Positions 8,709 through 18,021 of a stretch of 64,000 nucleotides of DNA are shown here, piece after piece (positions within the stretch are counted from its first letter, which is position 1; every line of letters starts with the position of its first letter). Position numbers and translations under genes: made by a program. The DNA comes from an uncultured Eubacteriales bacterium (GTDB taxonomy: Bacteria; Bacillota; Clostridia; Christensenellales; Borkfalkiaceae). Where the stretch lies: assembly GCA_900540805.1 (NCBI GenBank), contig UQHL01000004.1, positions 110,002-174,001 on the forward strand, in the 5' to 3' direction. The notes beneath the pieces were generated by a model. It had not been told where the DNA came from. It ran no database searches and saw only the letters and a list, made by a program, of their open reading frames with translations.

Positions 8709-8879
8709 GTCCCGCGCCTGCCGCGCGAAACCGTTTATTCCGATACAATCGTATGCTCCGCATCGGGGTAGGACTTCTCCTTCCTCTTTGCCGAATAATA
8801 GGTAATCTCGGATATTCTCTTTTGCCGTCGGAAATTTTCTTTCGGTTCAAGTTTTATTTTGACAATTCGGCGCTTTGTT

Positions 8880-10655
8880 TCAGCGTCTGAATTTTTTCAT
8901 TCTTTTCAGCTTTCTGCGCTCCTTGCGGGAAAGCGTTTTGTGATAGGGCTCTGCCTCGCCGTCGGTTTCGTCTTCTGCGCCGACGTCTTCCGCTTCCGCG
9001 TTTTCCGTTTCGCCGTCGGAAGCGTTTTCTTCTCCCTCCTCCGAAATTTCCGATTTCGTTTCCGCAAGCGCAATTTCTTCCTCGGATTGGGCTACGGGCT
9101 CCTCCATGACGGCTTCGGCCGTCGTTTCTTCAAGGGTGCCTTCTTCGGGCGCAATTTCCTCGGAAACTGTTTCTTCGGCGTTATTTTCTTCGGACGCGGA
9201 TTCTTCGGGAATTACTTTCTCGGACGAAACAACTTCTTCCGAAACGGCCTCTTCCGTTTCGGAAACGGGCTCTTCGCAAACCGCCTCTTCCTCAAACAGC
9301 TCCTCCAACGGTTCTTCCTCCGCGGCGAGATCTTCCGCGATATCCTCCGCGGCAAGCTCGATTTCCGTCTCATTTACGGAAAGCGCATCGCCGTTCGGTG
9401 CGGACAGTTCTTCCTCGGCCTCTTCCGCCGTCTCCACGGGAGCGTAAGGCTCCTCCGCCGCGGCTGTTTCCGTCTCTTCCTCGACAAGCGTTTCTTCCGT
9501 TTCTGCGGCTTGGGAAAGTTCCTCTGCGACGGGACATTCTTCGCTTTCGCAGGCTTCTTCTGTTTCCGTTGCGGCGGGAGGACAGAAAAACTTATTCGCC
9601 TCCTCGTTCAACTCGGGAGAGGTTATTTTGCAGCATTGATCGGCATAATAAAGCCCCGCGGCGCGCAGTTTCTCGGTTTCAACGTCGAGACAGGGCTGAC
9701 CGCCGCCCGACACGCACCCGTCGGGACAAGCCGTCACTTCCACAAAGTCGTATTTCGCTTCGCCCGCGGCAATTTTCTCCGCCAGCTCGCCCGCGGCCTT
9801 TAAGCCGTAAACCACCGCGATTTTCGCCCTCGTCTCCCCGACGGAGATCTCCGCTTCGCGCAGTTCCTTCGGGCCGCGGATGCCGCTGTAACGGAGCTTC
9901 GCCAGCGCGTCCTCCGATTTATCGTCCGACAGCCGCCGCGCCGCCGCTTCCGCCACGCCGCCCGATACGCCCGTGAGAATGCCCGCGCCCGTATAATGTC
10001 CGAAAGGCTCGTCGGGAGCCTCCGCGGCGAGAAGACGCAGATTGAGTTCCGCTTTTTTGAACATTTCCGCAAGCTCGTCCGTCGTGAGCACGAGATCGAC
10101 GGCAGGCGCGCCGTCGGAGGGAATTTCTTCACACTTTTCCGCCGCGCAGGGCATCAGCGCGATCACTTTCGTCTCTTTACCGTCCCCCAGCGCGTCGAAA
10201 TGCGCTTTAAGCGCTTCTCCGAACGTACGCATGGGAGAGAGGCAAGACGAAAACGCCGCGGCGAGATCGGGATATTTACGCTGAACATAATGTACCCAAG
10301 CGGGACAGAAGGAGGAAAACAAGGGCAGATTTTCGCCCGTTTCCAGCCTTTCCTTCAGCTCGTCCGCTTCCCGCGCGACGAGGAAATCCGCGGCGAACGC
10401 TCCGTCCGCCACGATATCCGCACCCAGCGTTTTGAGCCCCGCAACGATTTTTCCCATTGCGTTTTCTCCGCGCGCCATGCCGAATTTTTCGCCCAAAGCC
10501 ACGCGGACGGCGGGCGCCACCTCGACGACCACGCGGGTCGTCTCTTTGTCCGATTGGAAAATCTCCCGCGCCTTGTCCGTTTCGTCCTTAATCGTCACGG
10601 CTCCCGTCGGGCAGACCGCCTCGCAGGTATCGCCGTCAATCACTATGTAACTCAC
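8880..10655 (-). CDS. [FeFe]-hydrogenase-like protein with degenerate proton path and acidic C-terminal tail
   Basis: 591 residues from a GTG at 10655 preceded by AAGGAGG. The H-cluster motifs are present but altered. L1 reads SSFCPAW where TSCCPxW is usual, so the proton-relay Cys is Phe. L2 is MPCAAEK, with Glu where the conserved Lys is expected. L3 is EVTACPDGCVSGGGQP, with Thr for Met. The four cluster Cys remain. The N-terminal ferredoxin motif is reduced to DTCEAVCPTGAV, lacking the usual CxxCxxC. Residues about 370-570 are a Glu/Ala-rich low-complexity tail, followed by a basic end (RKERRKLKRMKKFRR). Likely a sensory or non-evolving relative rather than an H2-producing enzyme. Confidence 0.75.
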   Translation of the reverse strand: MSYIVIDGDTCEAVCPTGAVTIKDETDKAREIFQSDKETTRVVVEVAPAVRVALGEKFGMARGENAMGKIVAGLKTLGADIVADGAFAADFLVAREADELKERLETGENLPLFSSFCPAWVHYVQRKYPDLAAAFSSCLSPMRTFGEALKAHFDALGDGKETKVIALMPCAAEKCEEIPSDGAPAVDLVLTTDELAEMFKKAELNLRLLAAEAPDEPFGHYTGAGILTGVSGGVAEAAARRLSDDKSEDALAKLRYSGIRGPKELREAEISVGETRAKIAVVYGLKAAGELAEKIAAGEAKYDFVEVTACPDGCVSGGGQPCLDVETEKLRAAGLYYADQCCKITSPELNEEANKFFCPPAATETEEACESEECPVAEELSQAAETEETLVEEETETAAAEEPYAPVETAEEAEEELSAPNGDALSVNETEIELAAEDIAEDLAAEEEPLEELFEEEAVCEEPVSETEEAVSEEVVSSEKVIPEESASEENNAEETVSEEIAPEEGTLEETTAEAVMEEPVAQSEEEIALAETKSEISEEGEENASDGETENAEAEDVGAEDETDGEAEPYHKTLSRKERRKLKRMKKFRR

Positions 10656-10734
10656 CTTTCCTGAATCCTCCTTAACGTTATACGGAAGTTTTGAAACGCC
10701 AGAAAGCCAAAACCTCACGTTCCGATTTTACGCA

Positions 10735-10806
10735 ATGCTTGAATAGGGCGCGGAAATGCCTGTAAATACTCCGTGCTTACGCATTTCCGCTTCTATTATA
10801 AAATCA
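10735..10806. repeat. Palindromic dispersed repeat, copy 2
   Basis: Begins with GCTTGAATAGGGC. It carries the inverted pair GCGGAAATGC/GCATTTCCGC around CTGTAAATACTCCGTGCTTAC, and ends TTCTATTATAA. It lies upstream of the hydrogenase-like gene, and read on the minus strand its TTATAATAG could supply a -10 element. Confidence 0.8.
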
Positions 10807-10901
10807 TTATACCATAACGACAAAGTTTTTTCAATAGCCTGTCGAAAAATTTTTTGGGTTTTTTTAACTTTTTTCCGCATAAATCCACGGCGAAGAAACG
10901 C

Positions 10902-11528
10902 TTACAGCCTTTTTACGGCCTCTTTCACCTCGGATATGCTCTTTACCGTCGCCGCGGGATTTTCCGCTGTCCCAAACCCGTAGGCGGCCCAGATAAAAGG
11001 AATGCCCGCCTTTTTGCAGGCCGTCTCGTCCATGCGGGTATCGCCGACATAGACGGAGTTTTTAAGTCCGTTCTTTTTCATGAGCGTCAGAAGGTTGTCC
11101 CCCTTGCCCTGTCCCGTCATGCCCGCGCATAAAAAATCCCCGACAAACGCGCCCATTCCCGTACTGCTCAGCAAAGCCTCGATATAACCGCACTCGCAGT
11201 TGCTGACGATATATATGCCGTAATTCGAAGACAGCTCCTCTATCGTCTCCTTTACCATGGGATACAGCTTACCGCCCTCGCGCTGTAAAAGAGCGTTTTG
11301 CGTGGTAAGGCAATCGTCGATAATCTCTTTCTTTTCCTGCGGCGGGGTATCGGAAAAAATTTTTTCTTCTATCTCCTCGAGGGTCATTCCCATACACTCG
11401 CTCACTTCTTTTTCGGAAAAGCGGCGGGTCAGGCCGCGACGTTCATAGACGATATTCCAAGCCCTTGCGACGACCTCCGCCGAATCCCACAACGTGCCGT
11501 CCACGTCGAAAATAATATTTTCCGTCAT
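10902..11528 (-). CDS. HAD-superfamily phosphatase, phosphoglycolate phosphatase-like
   Basis: 208 residues. HAD motif I is FDVDGTLWDS (about 7-16), motif II is IVSNCE (about 106-111), and motif III/IV are the lysine before NSVYVGDTRMDE (about 155-168). A helical cap lies between motifs I and II (class C1). Its ATG overlaps the trmB stop (ATGA), so the two are translationally coupled. It probably dephosphorylates a small metabolite; the exact substrate cannot be told. Confidence 0.85.
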   Translation of the reverse strand: MTENIIFDVDGTLWDSAEVVARAWNIVYERRGLTRRFSEKEVSECMGMTLEEIEEKIFSDTPPQEKKEIIDDCLTTQNALLQREGGKLYPMVKETIEELSSNYGIYIVSNCECGYIEALLSSTGMGAFVGDFLCAGMTGQGKGDNLLTLMKKNGLKNSVYVGDTRMDETACKKAGIPFIWAAYGFGTAENPAATVKSISEVKEAVKRL

Positions 11529-12247
11529 TGGTCCCTTAACCCTTCCTTTTTCACCGCTCCGTCCCCGAACACAGCTTCGACAAAATAGATCGGCAGCCCC
11601 GCCGCCGCGAATTTGCTTTCGTATTCGGTGACGATGTTCTCCTCGGGCTTTCCGTCACGATGCAGATCATAGGAAATGTCTTTGAGGCGAAAGCCGCACG
11701 CGCGGTATTCCTCCAAAGAAAATTCGAAAAAATCCTTATTGTCCGTCTTTTGCAGAATATGCCCGCCTTTTTTCAGTAATTTCTTATATATTTCCAAAAA
11801 ATTGCGGTGGGTCAGCCGCTGCGTCGCATAGCCCAGCTTGGGAAGCGGCGTCGAAAAGTTGAGGTATATCGCTTCGAGGGAATTTTCGGGGATATAACAG
11901 GGCAGGCATTCGGCGCGGATATTGAGAAAACGGACGTTTCCCAGCCCCAGCTTTTTTACTTCCTCCATGGGCGTCAACACGACGTTGCTCATTTTCTCCA
12001 GCGCCAGATAATTGACGCCTTTGTTCCGCGCGGCAAGCTCGCAGATAAAGCCGCCTTTGCCGCAGCCGATTTCCAGCTCCACAGGACGATTATTTCCGAA
12101 TACTTTTGAAAAATCGACGAGGTCGCGGTAGTTTTCCGCCGCCTCTTTCATGTTGAGTATGCCCCCCGCCCCGCGCGCCAGAAGCAGGTCTTTGCAGGCG
12201 TCCATCCGCGTTTCGAAGTTGCGTTTTTTTCTCATTCTCATGGACAT
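11525..12247 (-). CDS. trmB: tRNA (guanine-N7)-methyltransferase
   Basis: 240 residues. SAM-binding ELEIGCGKGGF (about 58-68), LALEKMSNV, LNIRAE and the family motif LNFSTPLPKLGYATQRLTH (usually FPDPWPKKRHxKRRL) are seen, followed by KTDNKDFFEFSLEEY. It methylates G46 of tRNA. Three in-frame ATGs at 12247, 12241 and 12235 make the exact start uncertain by four codons. It lies 14 bp after dut and overlaps the phosphatase gene downstream. The altered F-x-x-P-x-P-K motif is a mild divergence. Confidence 0.88.
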   Translation of the reverse strand: MSMRMRKKRNFETRMDACKDLLLARGAGGILNMKEAAENYRDLVDFSKVFGNNRPVELEIGCGKGGFICELAARNKGVNYLALEKMSNVVLTPMEEVKKLGLGNVRFLNIRAECLPCYIPENSLEAIYLNFSTPLPKLGYATQRLTHRNFLEIYKKLLKKGGHILQKTDNKDFFEFSLEEYRACGFRLKDISYDLHRDGKPEENIVTEYESKFAAAGLPIYFVEAVFGDGAVKKEGLRDQ

Positions 12248-12261
12248 ACGCGGCCCGCCTT

Positions 12262-12702
12262 TTACGCCTTGCCCGTACTGCCGAAGCCGCCGCTGCCGCG
12301 CACGGTGTCCGACAGCTCGTCCGCCTCTTCAAATTCCGCTTTGAGAAAAGGCGCGATCACCAGCTGTGCGATGCGTTCGCCGCAATCGATCTTCTGCGCT
12401 TGAGTCGAATGGTTGTGCAGCGCCACGAGGATTTCCCCGCGGTAATCGGCGTCGATGACCCCGACCTTGTTGGCGGGAGCCAGCCCCCGCTTGGAGGCGA
12501 GGCCGCTTCGCGCATACACCAGGCCCGCAAACCCTTCGGGAATCTCCATGGAAAGCCCCGTATGAATCAGCCGCGTTTCCCCGGGCGCAAAGACGACCTC
12601 CCCGTCCGTCACCGCGTACAGATCGGCCCCCGCCGCATAAGCGGAACCGTATTTGGGAAGAACCGCGCGTTCGTCCAGCTTTTTCACCGATATCGTAGGC
12701 AT
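12262..12702 (-). CDS. dut: dUTP diphosphatase
   Basis: 146 residues with all five trimeric dUTPase motifs: AGADLYA (about 24-30), ARSGLASKRGL (about 66-76), GVIDADYRGEI (about 83-93), GERIAQLVI (about 109-117) and the C-terminal arm GSGGFGSTGKA. It hydrolyses dUTP to dUMP, limiting uracil in DNA and feeding dTMP synthesis. A GGGAG site precedes the ATG. It starts the dut-trmB-phosphatase operon. Confidence 0.95.
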   Translation of the reverse strand: MPTISVKKLDERAVLPKYGSAYAAGADLYAVTDGEVVFAPGETRLIHTGLSMEIPEGFAGLVYARSGLASKRGLAPANKVGVIDADYRGEILVALHNHSTQAQKIDCGERIAQLVIAPFLKAEFEEADELSDTVRGSGGFGSTGKA

Positions 12703-12806
12703 AATTTTTTTCTCCCGTAAATTTTTTCTTCGGGATTTATTATACCAAAAAACGCGCGAAAAAGCAAACGAAAGAGAGGCGCCGTTTTAAGTAAAATTAT
12801 GTTTCG

Positions 12807-13574
12807 TCATCCCAAAGCCGTATCGAGAAACATCATCAGCGCAAAGCCCAGCATCAGCCCGATAAGCGCCAGCGGTTTGTTTTCGGAAAAGCTTTCCGGA
12901 ATAAGTTCCGCCGCGGTCACCGCGACCATCGCCCCCGCCGCAAACGCCAGTGCCCAGGGCATCAGGCTGGAAATAAACGTCGCAGCCACGGCGCCAAGCA
13001 CCGCCGCGGGAATTTCCACCGCACCCGAAAGCGAGGAGAGAAAAAAGCTCTTTTTGCGGCTCATGCCGCGGGCGCGCAAAGGACAGGCGACGCACAGCCC
13101 TTCGGGCACGTTCTGCACGCCGATCCCCAACGCCAGCATGAGGGCGGGAAGAAATCCGCCGCCCGCAAACGCCACGCCGACGGCCATGCCCTCGGGAATA
13201 TTATGCAGCGTCACCGCCGCATATAAAAGTCGGCTTTTCCGATCCCCCTTCTCGGACATGCGCGCGGAACGGGCGAACAAGCGGTCGGTAAGAATGATCA
13301 CTCCCCCGCCGATACAAAAACCCAGCGTCACCGCGACGTAGGGAGGGATTGCGCAAGGATACTCAAACGCGGGGCTCAACAGCGAAAAGAAGGAGGCCGC
13401 CAGCATGATTCCCGCGGCGGAGCTCTCCGCGATCACCGAAAAGCTCTTTTTAGGCTTATCGGTAAAAAAAATCACAAACGCGCCCGCAGTCGTCATCAGA
13501 CAGGTGAACAGCGAGGCGATCGTCGCCTGCCAGACAGGCGAAAGGTTCTGCAAAAAATTCATCGGTAAATTCAT
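12807..13574 (-). CDS. ZIP-family metal transporter
   Basis: 255 residues with eight hydrophobic segments. The paired metal motifs of the ZupT-like ZIP group are visible in TM4 (LHNIPEGMAVGVAF, about 123-136) and TM5 (GVQNVPEGLCVACP, about 151-164). It imports zinc or another divalent metal across the cytoplasmic membrane. A second ATG at 13562 has better distance from the AAAGGA site and may be the true start. It is a single gene with no metal-sensor site recognised. Confidence 0.85.
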   Translation of the reverse strand: MNLPMNFLQNLSPVWQATIASLFTCLMTTAGAFVIFFTDKPKKSFSVIAESSAAGIMLAASFFSLLSPAFEYPCAIPPYVAVTLGFCIGGGVIILTDRLFARSARMSEKGDRKSRLLYAAVTLHNIPEGMAVGVAFAGGGFLPALMLALGIGVQNVPEGLCVACPLRARGMSRKKSFFLSSLSGAVEIPAAVLGAVAATFISSLMPWALAFAAGAMVAVTAAELIPESFSENKPLALIGLMLGFALMMFLDTALG

Positions 13575-13756
13575 TCCTTTTTCATCTTGTCAGCGTCTGC
13601 CGCCTAAAAACGGCGGGGCATCGCTTATAAGCAGTATATTCCCCGCAGCGTTTTTTGTTTCCCGTATCTCCCTTGCCTTACTTTCATATCTTCCGCTTAT
13701 TTCCCCTGTCTGTTTTCGCTTTACCTCCTCTCTGTATTCCCGCTTTTTCCGCACGC

Positions 13757-13796
13757 AAAAACGCGCCCGCGGACCCGCCGCAGACGCGCTTTTTAT
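13757..13796 (-). terminator. Terminator after trpS
   Basis: On the minus strand a GC-rich stem of about 11 bp (CGCGTCTGCGG with CCGCGGGCGCG, some wobble) is followed by TTTTTGCG. It lies 9 bp after the trpS stop. Confidence 0.75.
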
Positions 13797-13804
13797 TTTG
13801 CCTT

Positions 13805-14863
13805 TTATACGTTTTCCCGATCGGAAAAATAGTCTATCTTCATCGCCTTTTTCACGTTTGCCAGGGTATCCGCCGCCACGGCGCGCGCTTCCCTGCTCCC
13901 CTCGTACAGAATATCCCACACCGCGGGAATATCCTCCGCCAGCTTTTCGCGGCGCAAACGGATAGGCTCCAGCGTTTCCTGCAAAACGGCGTTGAGAAAC
14001 TTCTTCACCTTCATGTCGCCCAACCCGCCCCGCTCGTAATGCGCTTTCATTTCCGCAAGGCAGGCGTAATCGGGCAGATAGCGCCCGAAATGCTCGTCGC
14101 GGCAGAAGGCGTCGAGATAGATAAACGTCGGATTGTGCTGCGTATCTCCGGGGTCCGTCACCTTGAGGTGATTGGGATCGGTGTACATGCCCATGACCTT
14201 GCGCTTGATTTCGTCCGCGGAATCGGATAAATAAATACAGTTGCCCAGCGATTTGCTCATCTTCGCCATGCCGTCCGTTCCGGGCAGGCGCAGGCAGGAT
14301 TTGTTTTCGGGCAATACCGCTTTCGGTTCCGTCAGCGTTTCTCCGTAAAGTCCGTTGAAGCTCCTCACAATCTCCCGGGCCTGCTCCAGCATGGGCAGCT
14401 GGTCTTCGCCCACGGGCACCGTGTCCGCCTTAAACGCCGTAATGTCCGCCGTCTGCGAAACGGGATACGTCAAAAAGCCCATGGGCAGGGACAGCTCGAA
14501 GTTTTTCTGCTTGATCTCCGCCTTTACCGTCGGATTGCGTTCCAGCCGTGCCAGCGTGACGAGGTTCATATAATAAAACGTCAGCTCGGTCAGTTCCGAC
14601 ACGTAGGACTGTACGAAAACGGTGGATTTTTTTGGATCGATGCCGCAGGCAAGATAATCCAGCGCAACCTCGGTGATGTTGGCGCGTACCTTTTCGGGGG
14701 AGTCGAAATTATCCGTCAGCGCCTGCGCGTCCGCGATCATAATATAAATTTTTTCAAATTTTCCGCTGTTTTGCAGCTCCACCCGACGCTTCAGCGAGCC
14801 GACGTAATGCCCGATATGCAGTTTTCCCGTAGGGCGGTCGCCCGTCAGAATGATATTTTTCAT
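13805..14863 (-). CDS. trpS: Tryptophanyl-tRNA synthetase
   Basis: 352 residues. The class I signatures are GDRPTGKLHIGHYVGSL (about 8-24) and KMSKSLGN (about 205-212). The PVGEDQLPMLEQAREIVR stretch that contacts adenylate is present. It charges tRNA-Trp in the cytoplasm. AAGGA precedes the ATG by 8 bp. It is a single gene; no T-box-like leader is recognisable in the 77 bp upstream. Confidence 0.95.
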   Translation of the reverse strand: MKNIILTGDRPTGKLHIGHYVGSLKRRVELQNSGKFEKIYIMIADAQALTDNFDSPEKVRANITEVALDYLACGIDPKKSTVFVQSYVSELTELTFYYMNLVTLARLERNPTVKAEIKQKNFELSLPMGFLTYPVSQTADITAFKADTVPVGEDQLPMLEQAREIVRSFNGLYGETLTEPKAVLPENKSCLRLPGTDGMAKMSKSLGNCIYLSDSADEIKRKVMGMYTDPNHLKVTDPGDTQHNPTFIYLDAFCRDEHFGRYLPDYACLAEMKAHYERGGLGDMKVKKFLNAVLQETLEPIRLRREKLAEDIPAVWDILYEGSREARAVAADTLANVKKAMKIDYFSDRENV

Positions 14864-14939
14864 AAGAAAGGTCCTTCGTTTTTTTCCTTTTGGATATGAG
14901 GGGATTATACCACGCGCGCGGCGCGGTTGTCAAGGGTTT

Positions 14940-15452
14940 TTATACGAAACCGCCCTCAACGACCCAAACGTAAAGCTGCAGCCTTATTCTGCCGCCATAG
15001 CTGATTCCGCCGCTGCCTTTTTGGAGAGTGTCTATATCCAGCAAATCGCTGTCCGTAAAAGCATATTCTCCCTTTTGCTGTAACGGCAAATTGTTTGTCT
15101 GACAGTCCGTCCAGCCTTCCTCCTCCCGTTCGCGGTAAAGGGGTTGCCCCGGCAAAAAGATGATGTCTTTTTGGGCGACTCCCCGATAGCAGGCCACCAC
15201 GTCGAGTTGGAGGATTCGGCCCGTATAAGCATATTCTATTTCTACCTTTCCCTCATTTTCAACGATTTCTTTCAAATCGTATTCCAAAAACGAACTTTTA
15301 TCCCGCAGCCAGGCGCCTCTGAAACACAACGTCCAACCGTCTAAATTTTCCTCTGAAAGTTTTGGCGCCTGAACGTTTCCCGAGGAGCACCCCGCGCAGC
15401 ACAAAGCTGCGAAAACCGTGCACAAAGCGAGCAGAATCTTTTTTATTTTCAT
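14940..15452 (-). CDS. Small lipoprotein of unknown function
   Basis: 170 residues. The signal peptide is KIKKILLALCTVFAALCC with an AGC lipobox (Cys about 21), so it should be lipid-anchored outside the membrane. The mature part has a beta-rich pattern (LCFRGAWLRDKSSFLEYDL, VEIEYAYTGRILQLDVVACYRG) and an acidic middle. No family is recognised. It lies 15 bp after galM and may share its transcript, but a carbohydrate role would be speculation. Confidence 0.65.
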   Translation of the reverse strand: MKIKKILLALCTVFAALCCAGCSSGNVQAPKLSEENLDGWTLCFRGAWLRDKSSFLEYDLKEIVENEGKVEIEYAYTGRILQLDVVACYRGVAQKDIIFLPGQPLYREREEEGWTDCQTNNLPLQQKGEYAFTDSDLLDIDTLQKGSGGISYGGRIRLQLYVWVVEGGFV

Positions 15453-15467
15453 ATTTATTTTCCCTTT

Positions 15468-16526
15468 TCACCTGCGGACGCCGAACGCATAACGGGCGGC
15501 GAAGCGATACGTTTCTCCCGCGGGGAGTATCGACGAACCGTAAGCGGCGTACGCCTCCACGTTGACGTTGTTGGGGATCGCCTGCGTCTCGAGACAAAGG
15601 CCTCCGCAGCGGCCGTAACGGTGACCCTTTTTGCCCGTCTGATCGAGGCCGTTCCCCGCATAAAACTGCACGGCGGGCATATCCGTGTAGCATTTCATTT
15701 CAATGCCGCTCCTCGGGCTGTACAATACGCCGTAGGGCTTGGACTTGTCGCGCGCCTTATCGAATACAAAGCAATGGTCGTACCCCCCGCCGTAGGACAA
15801 ATTGACCTCCGTCGTCCTCATGCCGTCGTCTTTCCCTACCGTTTTCGGCTTCGTGAAGTCGAACGGCGTACCCGCGACGGAGAGAAATTCGCCGTGAGGA
15901 ATCAGCTCGTTGTCGGTCGGGGTGATATACGGCGCGTCGAGAAACAGCTCGTGATCGAGGATCGTGCAGCCGTCGCTTTCGCCGCTTAGATTGAAATAGG
16001 CGTGATTGGTGAGATTGACCGCCGTCTTTTTATCCGCAACGGCCGTATATTCGATCCCCAGCTCGCCTTCGGCAAAAGTATAGACGACCGTCACGTCGAG
16101 ATTTCCGGGATAATTTTCCTCGCCGTCGGGCGAAAAAAGGGAAAGCACAAGTTTTTCCCCGTCGATCTTCGCATTCCAGAGCTTTTTGTCAAAGCCCTCT
16201 TTCCCGCCGTGCAGGTGGTTGCTTCTGTCGTTGATATACAGCTGATAAGTATTTCCGTCGATCGTCAGGCGGCCCTTGTCGATACGGTTTCCGAAACGGC
16301 CGATGAGCGCGCACAGATATCCGCCGTTTTCGAGGTATTCCGCCACGGTATCGTAGCCGAGCAATACATCGACGGGGTTCCCGTCTTTGTCGGGCACGAC
16401 CAAACTATGGATAATGCCCCCCAAAGAAAGCACCTCCATCTTTCTCTTTCCGTCCTCGAACGTAAAGACATATACTTCCCTGCCGTCGGGCATATTTCCG
16501 AATACGGACTTTGCAATTTTCGTCAT
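15468..16526 (-). CDS. galM: Aldose 1-epimerase (mutarotase)
   Basis: 352 residues. GalM motifs visible are GRFGNRIDKGRL (about 76-87), the catalytic His in TNHAYFNLSG (about 174-183), DHELFLDAPYITPTDNELIPHG, YDHCFVF, and the catalytic Glu in CLETQAIPNN (about 306-315). It interconverts alpha and beta anomers of galactose/glucose, feeding galactokinase. AAGGAG precedes the ATG. It lies 30 bp after galK in the same direction, a galK-galM operon without galT in the window. Confidence 0.93.
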   Translation of the reverse strand: MTKIAKSVFGNMPDGREVYVFTFEDGKRKMEVLSLGGIIHSLVVPDKDGNPVDVLLGYDTVAEYLENGGYLCALIGRFGNRIDKGRLTIDGNTYQLYINDRSNHLHGGKEGFDKKLWNAKIDGEKLVLSLFSPDGEENYPGNLDVTVVYTFAEGELGIEYTAVADKKTAVNLTNHAYFNLSGESDGCTILDHELFLDAPYITPTDNELIPHGEFLSVAGTPFDFTKPKTVGKDDGMRTTEVNLSYGGGYDHCFVFDKARDKSKPYGVLYSPRSGIEMKCYTDMPAVQFYAGNGLDQTGKKGHRYGRCGGLCLETQAIPNNVNVEAYAAYGSSILPAGETYRFAARYAFGVRR

Positions 16527-16556
16527 AAACTTCTCCTTATTTGAAATTTTTATTTT

Positions 16557-17783
16557 TTACACATCGACGCGGGCGGTTCCCATGCGCCGCACGGAAGCGG
16601 TAAACACGTTTTCCCTTCCGAATATGCGGGCCATCTCGCGGGTGTAATTTTCCCTTTCCGCTTCCGAAACGCAGGCGATCACCGTCCCCGCGAATCCGCC
16701 GCCGTGCAGACGGCAGCCGCCCTGTTTCAATATTCTTTCCGAAAGCTTCAGCGCCAGGGAAACGGGCTGGACGGCGCTGCCCGGCACAAAACAGTTTTGC
16801 AGATACTTTTGACTGCTCTCCCCGCTCTCCTTCAGGCATTTCAAAAACGCAGGCATGTCCGAACGCTTTAGCGCCTCCGCCGCTCTGTCCACGCGGGCGT
16901 TTTCCTCAAAGAAATGAACGGACCGCAGTATCGCCCGTTCGCTCACCCGTTTTTTAAGCGACGGAAAGGAACGAAAAAATTCGCTTTCGTTGACTTCGCG
17001 CAGAAACTTTTTTCCGAAAAAAGCCGCAACGGCCGCCATATCCTCGCGTATGGCCGTGTAATGCTGGGTAAGGCCCGAATGGGAGCCGCCCGTATTGGTG
17101 ATGACCAGCGAATACCCTTTCGGTACGGGCAAGGGAGAGACGACGGGCGCGTCGGGCGTTTTGAAATCGATTTTGTTGAGGCCGCCGCAGGCGACGCCCG
17201 ACTGGTCGAGCAGGCCGCAGGGCTTGCCGAAATATTCGTTTTCGGCAAAATGGCCGACCGCCGCCTTGTCTTTCGCCGTCAACCTTCCGCCCAGCCACAG
17301 ATCGTTGAAGATCTCCGCGATCAGCACCTCGAACGCGGCGGACGAGGACACGCCCGCGCCGCGGAACACCGTGCTTTCCGTATAGGCGGTAAATCCGCCG
17401 AAGCCTTTCAGGGAAAAACCCTTTTTTTCCAGCCCCGCCGCCACGCCGCGCGCAAGCGACGCGCTCCGCCCCGCCTCGTGACGTTTCGGCGCGGTATCCG
17501 CGATCCTGAACCGCACGGGGCGAAACCCCTTGGAGACGATCTCCGCAAGCCCGTCCGCCCGCCTCCCCACCGCCGCGACGATATCGCAGGAAACGGCCGC
17601 CACGATCACTTTGCCTAAATTGTGATCGGTATGGTTTCCGACGATCTCCGCACGTCCGGGCGAAGAATAAAAAACCTCCGGCGCTTTTCCGTTTAAAGCG
17701 CGAAAGCCTCCGCCGATCGAGCGATACCGCTCGAGGGGTTCCCGTTCGTCGGCCGTTTCCCCGTAAAGAGCGCGATAATCCAT
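16557..17783 (-). CDS. galK: Galactokinase
   Basis: 408 residues, GHMP kinase family. The galactokinase signature reads GRAEIVGNHTDHNLGK (usual GRVNLIGEHTDYNxG), about 43-58. The ATP loop is FRGAGVSSSAAFEV (about 139-152), and the C-terminal GHMP motif is HGGGFAGTVIACV (about 363-375). It phosphorylates galactose at C1 for the Leloir pathway. The VGNHTDHN form is a known clostridial variant of the motif, so another sugar cannot be fully excluded. Confidence 0.88.
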   Translation of the reverse strand: MDYRALYGETADEREPLERYRSIGGGFRALNGKAPEVFYSSPGRAEIVGNHTDHNLGKVIVAAVSCDIVAAVGRRADGLAEIVSKGFRPVRFRIADTAPKRHEAGRSASLARGVAAGLEKKGFSLKGFGGFTAYTESTVFRGAGVSSSAAFEVLIAEIFNDLWLGGRLTAKDKAAVGHFAENEYFGKPCGLLDQSGVACGGLNKIDFKTPDAPVVSPLPVPKGYSLVITNTGGSHSGLTQHYTAIREDMAAVAAFFGKKFLREVNESEFFRSFPSLKKRVSERAILRSVHFFEENARVDRAAEALKRSDMPAFLKCLKESGESSQKYLQNCFVPGSAVQPVSLALKLSERILKQGGCRLHGGGFAGTVIACVSEAERENYTREMARIFGRENVFTASVRRMGTARVDV

Positions 17784-17866
17784 TTCCTTTTCTTCCTTTT
17801 TTATTATTATATCACACTTTTGAAGTTTTGTAAATATCGCGGAGAGATTTTACACAAAATATTTGT

Positions 17867-18016
17867 ATGAAAAAGAATTTACTGCCCTTTGCGGCCTTTA
17901 TGTTTTTATGCGCAGTATTTTTCGTGGCGGCGGGCGCGCTCCTGCTGTTTCCTCACCTTCCCGTCTCCGACCTTCCCGCCGTCCCCGCCTTTCTTCCCTT
18001 TCCGCCCTTCAACTAA
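17867..18016 (+). CDS. Possible 49-aa membrane peptide
   Basis: An ATG-to-TAA frame of 50 codons: MKKN, one hydrophobic segment (about 5-30), then a Pro/Phe-rich end (PVSDLPAVPAFLPFPPFN). It ends directly before a strong terminator, and the layout fits a small secreted or membrane peptide. No ribosome site at proper distance was found, and the sequence lies between genes of the other strand, so it may be fortuitous. Confidence 0.3.
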   Translation: MKKNLLPFAAFMFLCAVFFVAAGALLLFPHLPVSDLPAVPAFLPFPPFN

Positions 18017-18021
18017 AAAAA

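Noticed and set aside
8859..9803. Long plus-strand frame opposite the hydrogenase-like gene
   Set aside because: It is a shadow of the Glu-rich tail on the other strand (Phe/Arg/Gly-rich, no ribosome site).
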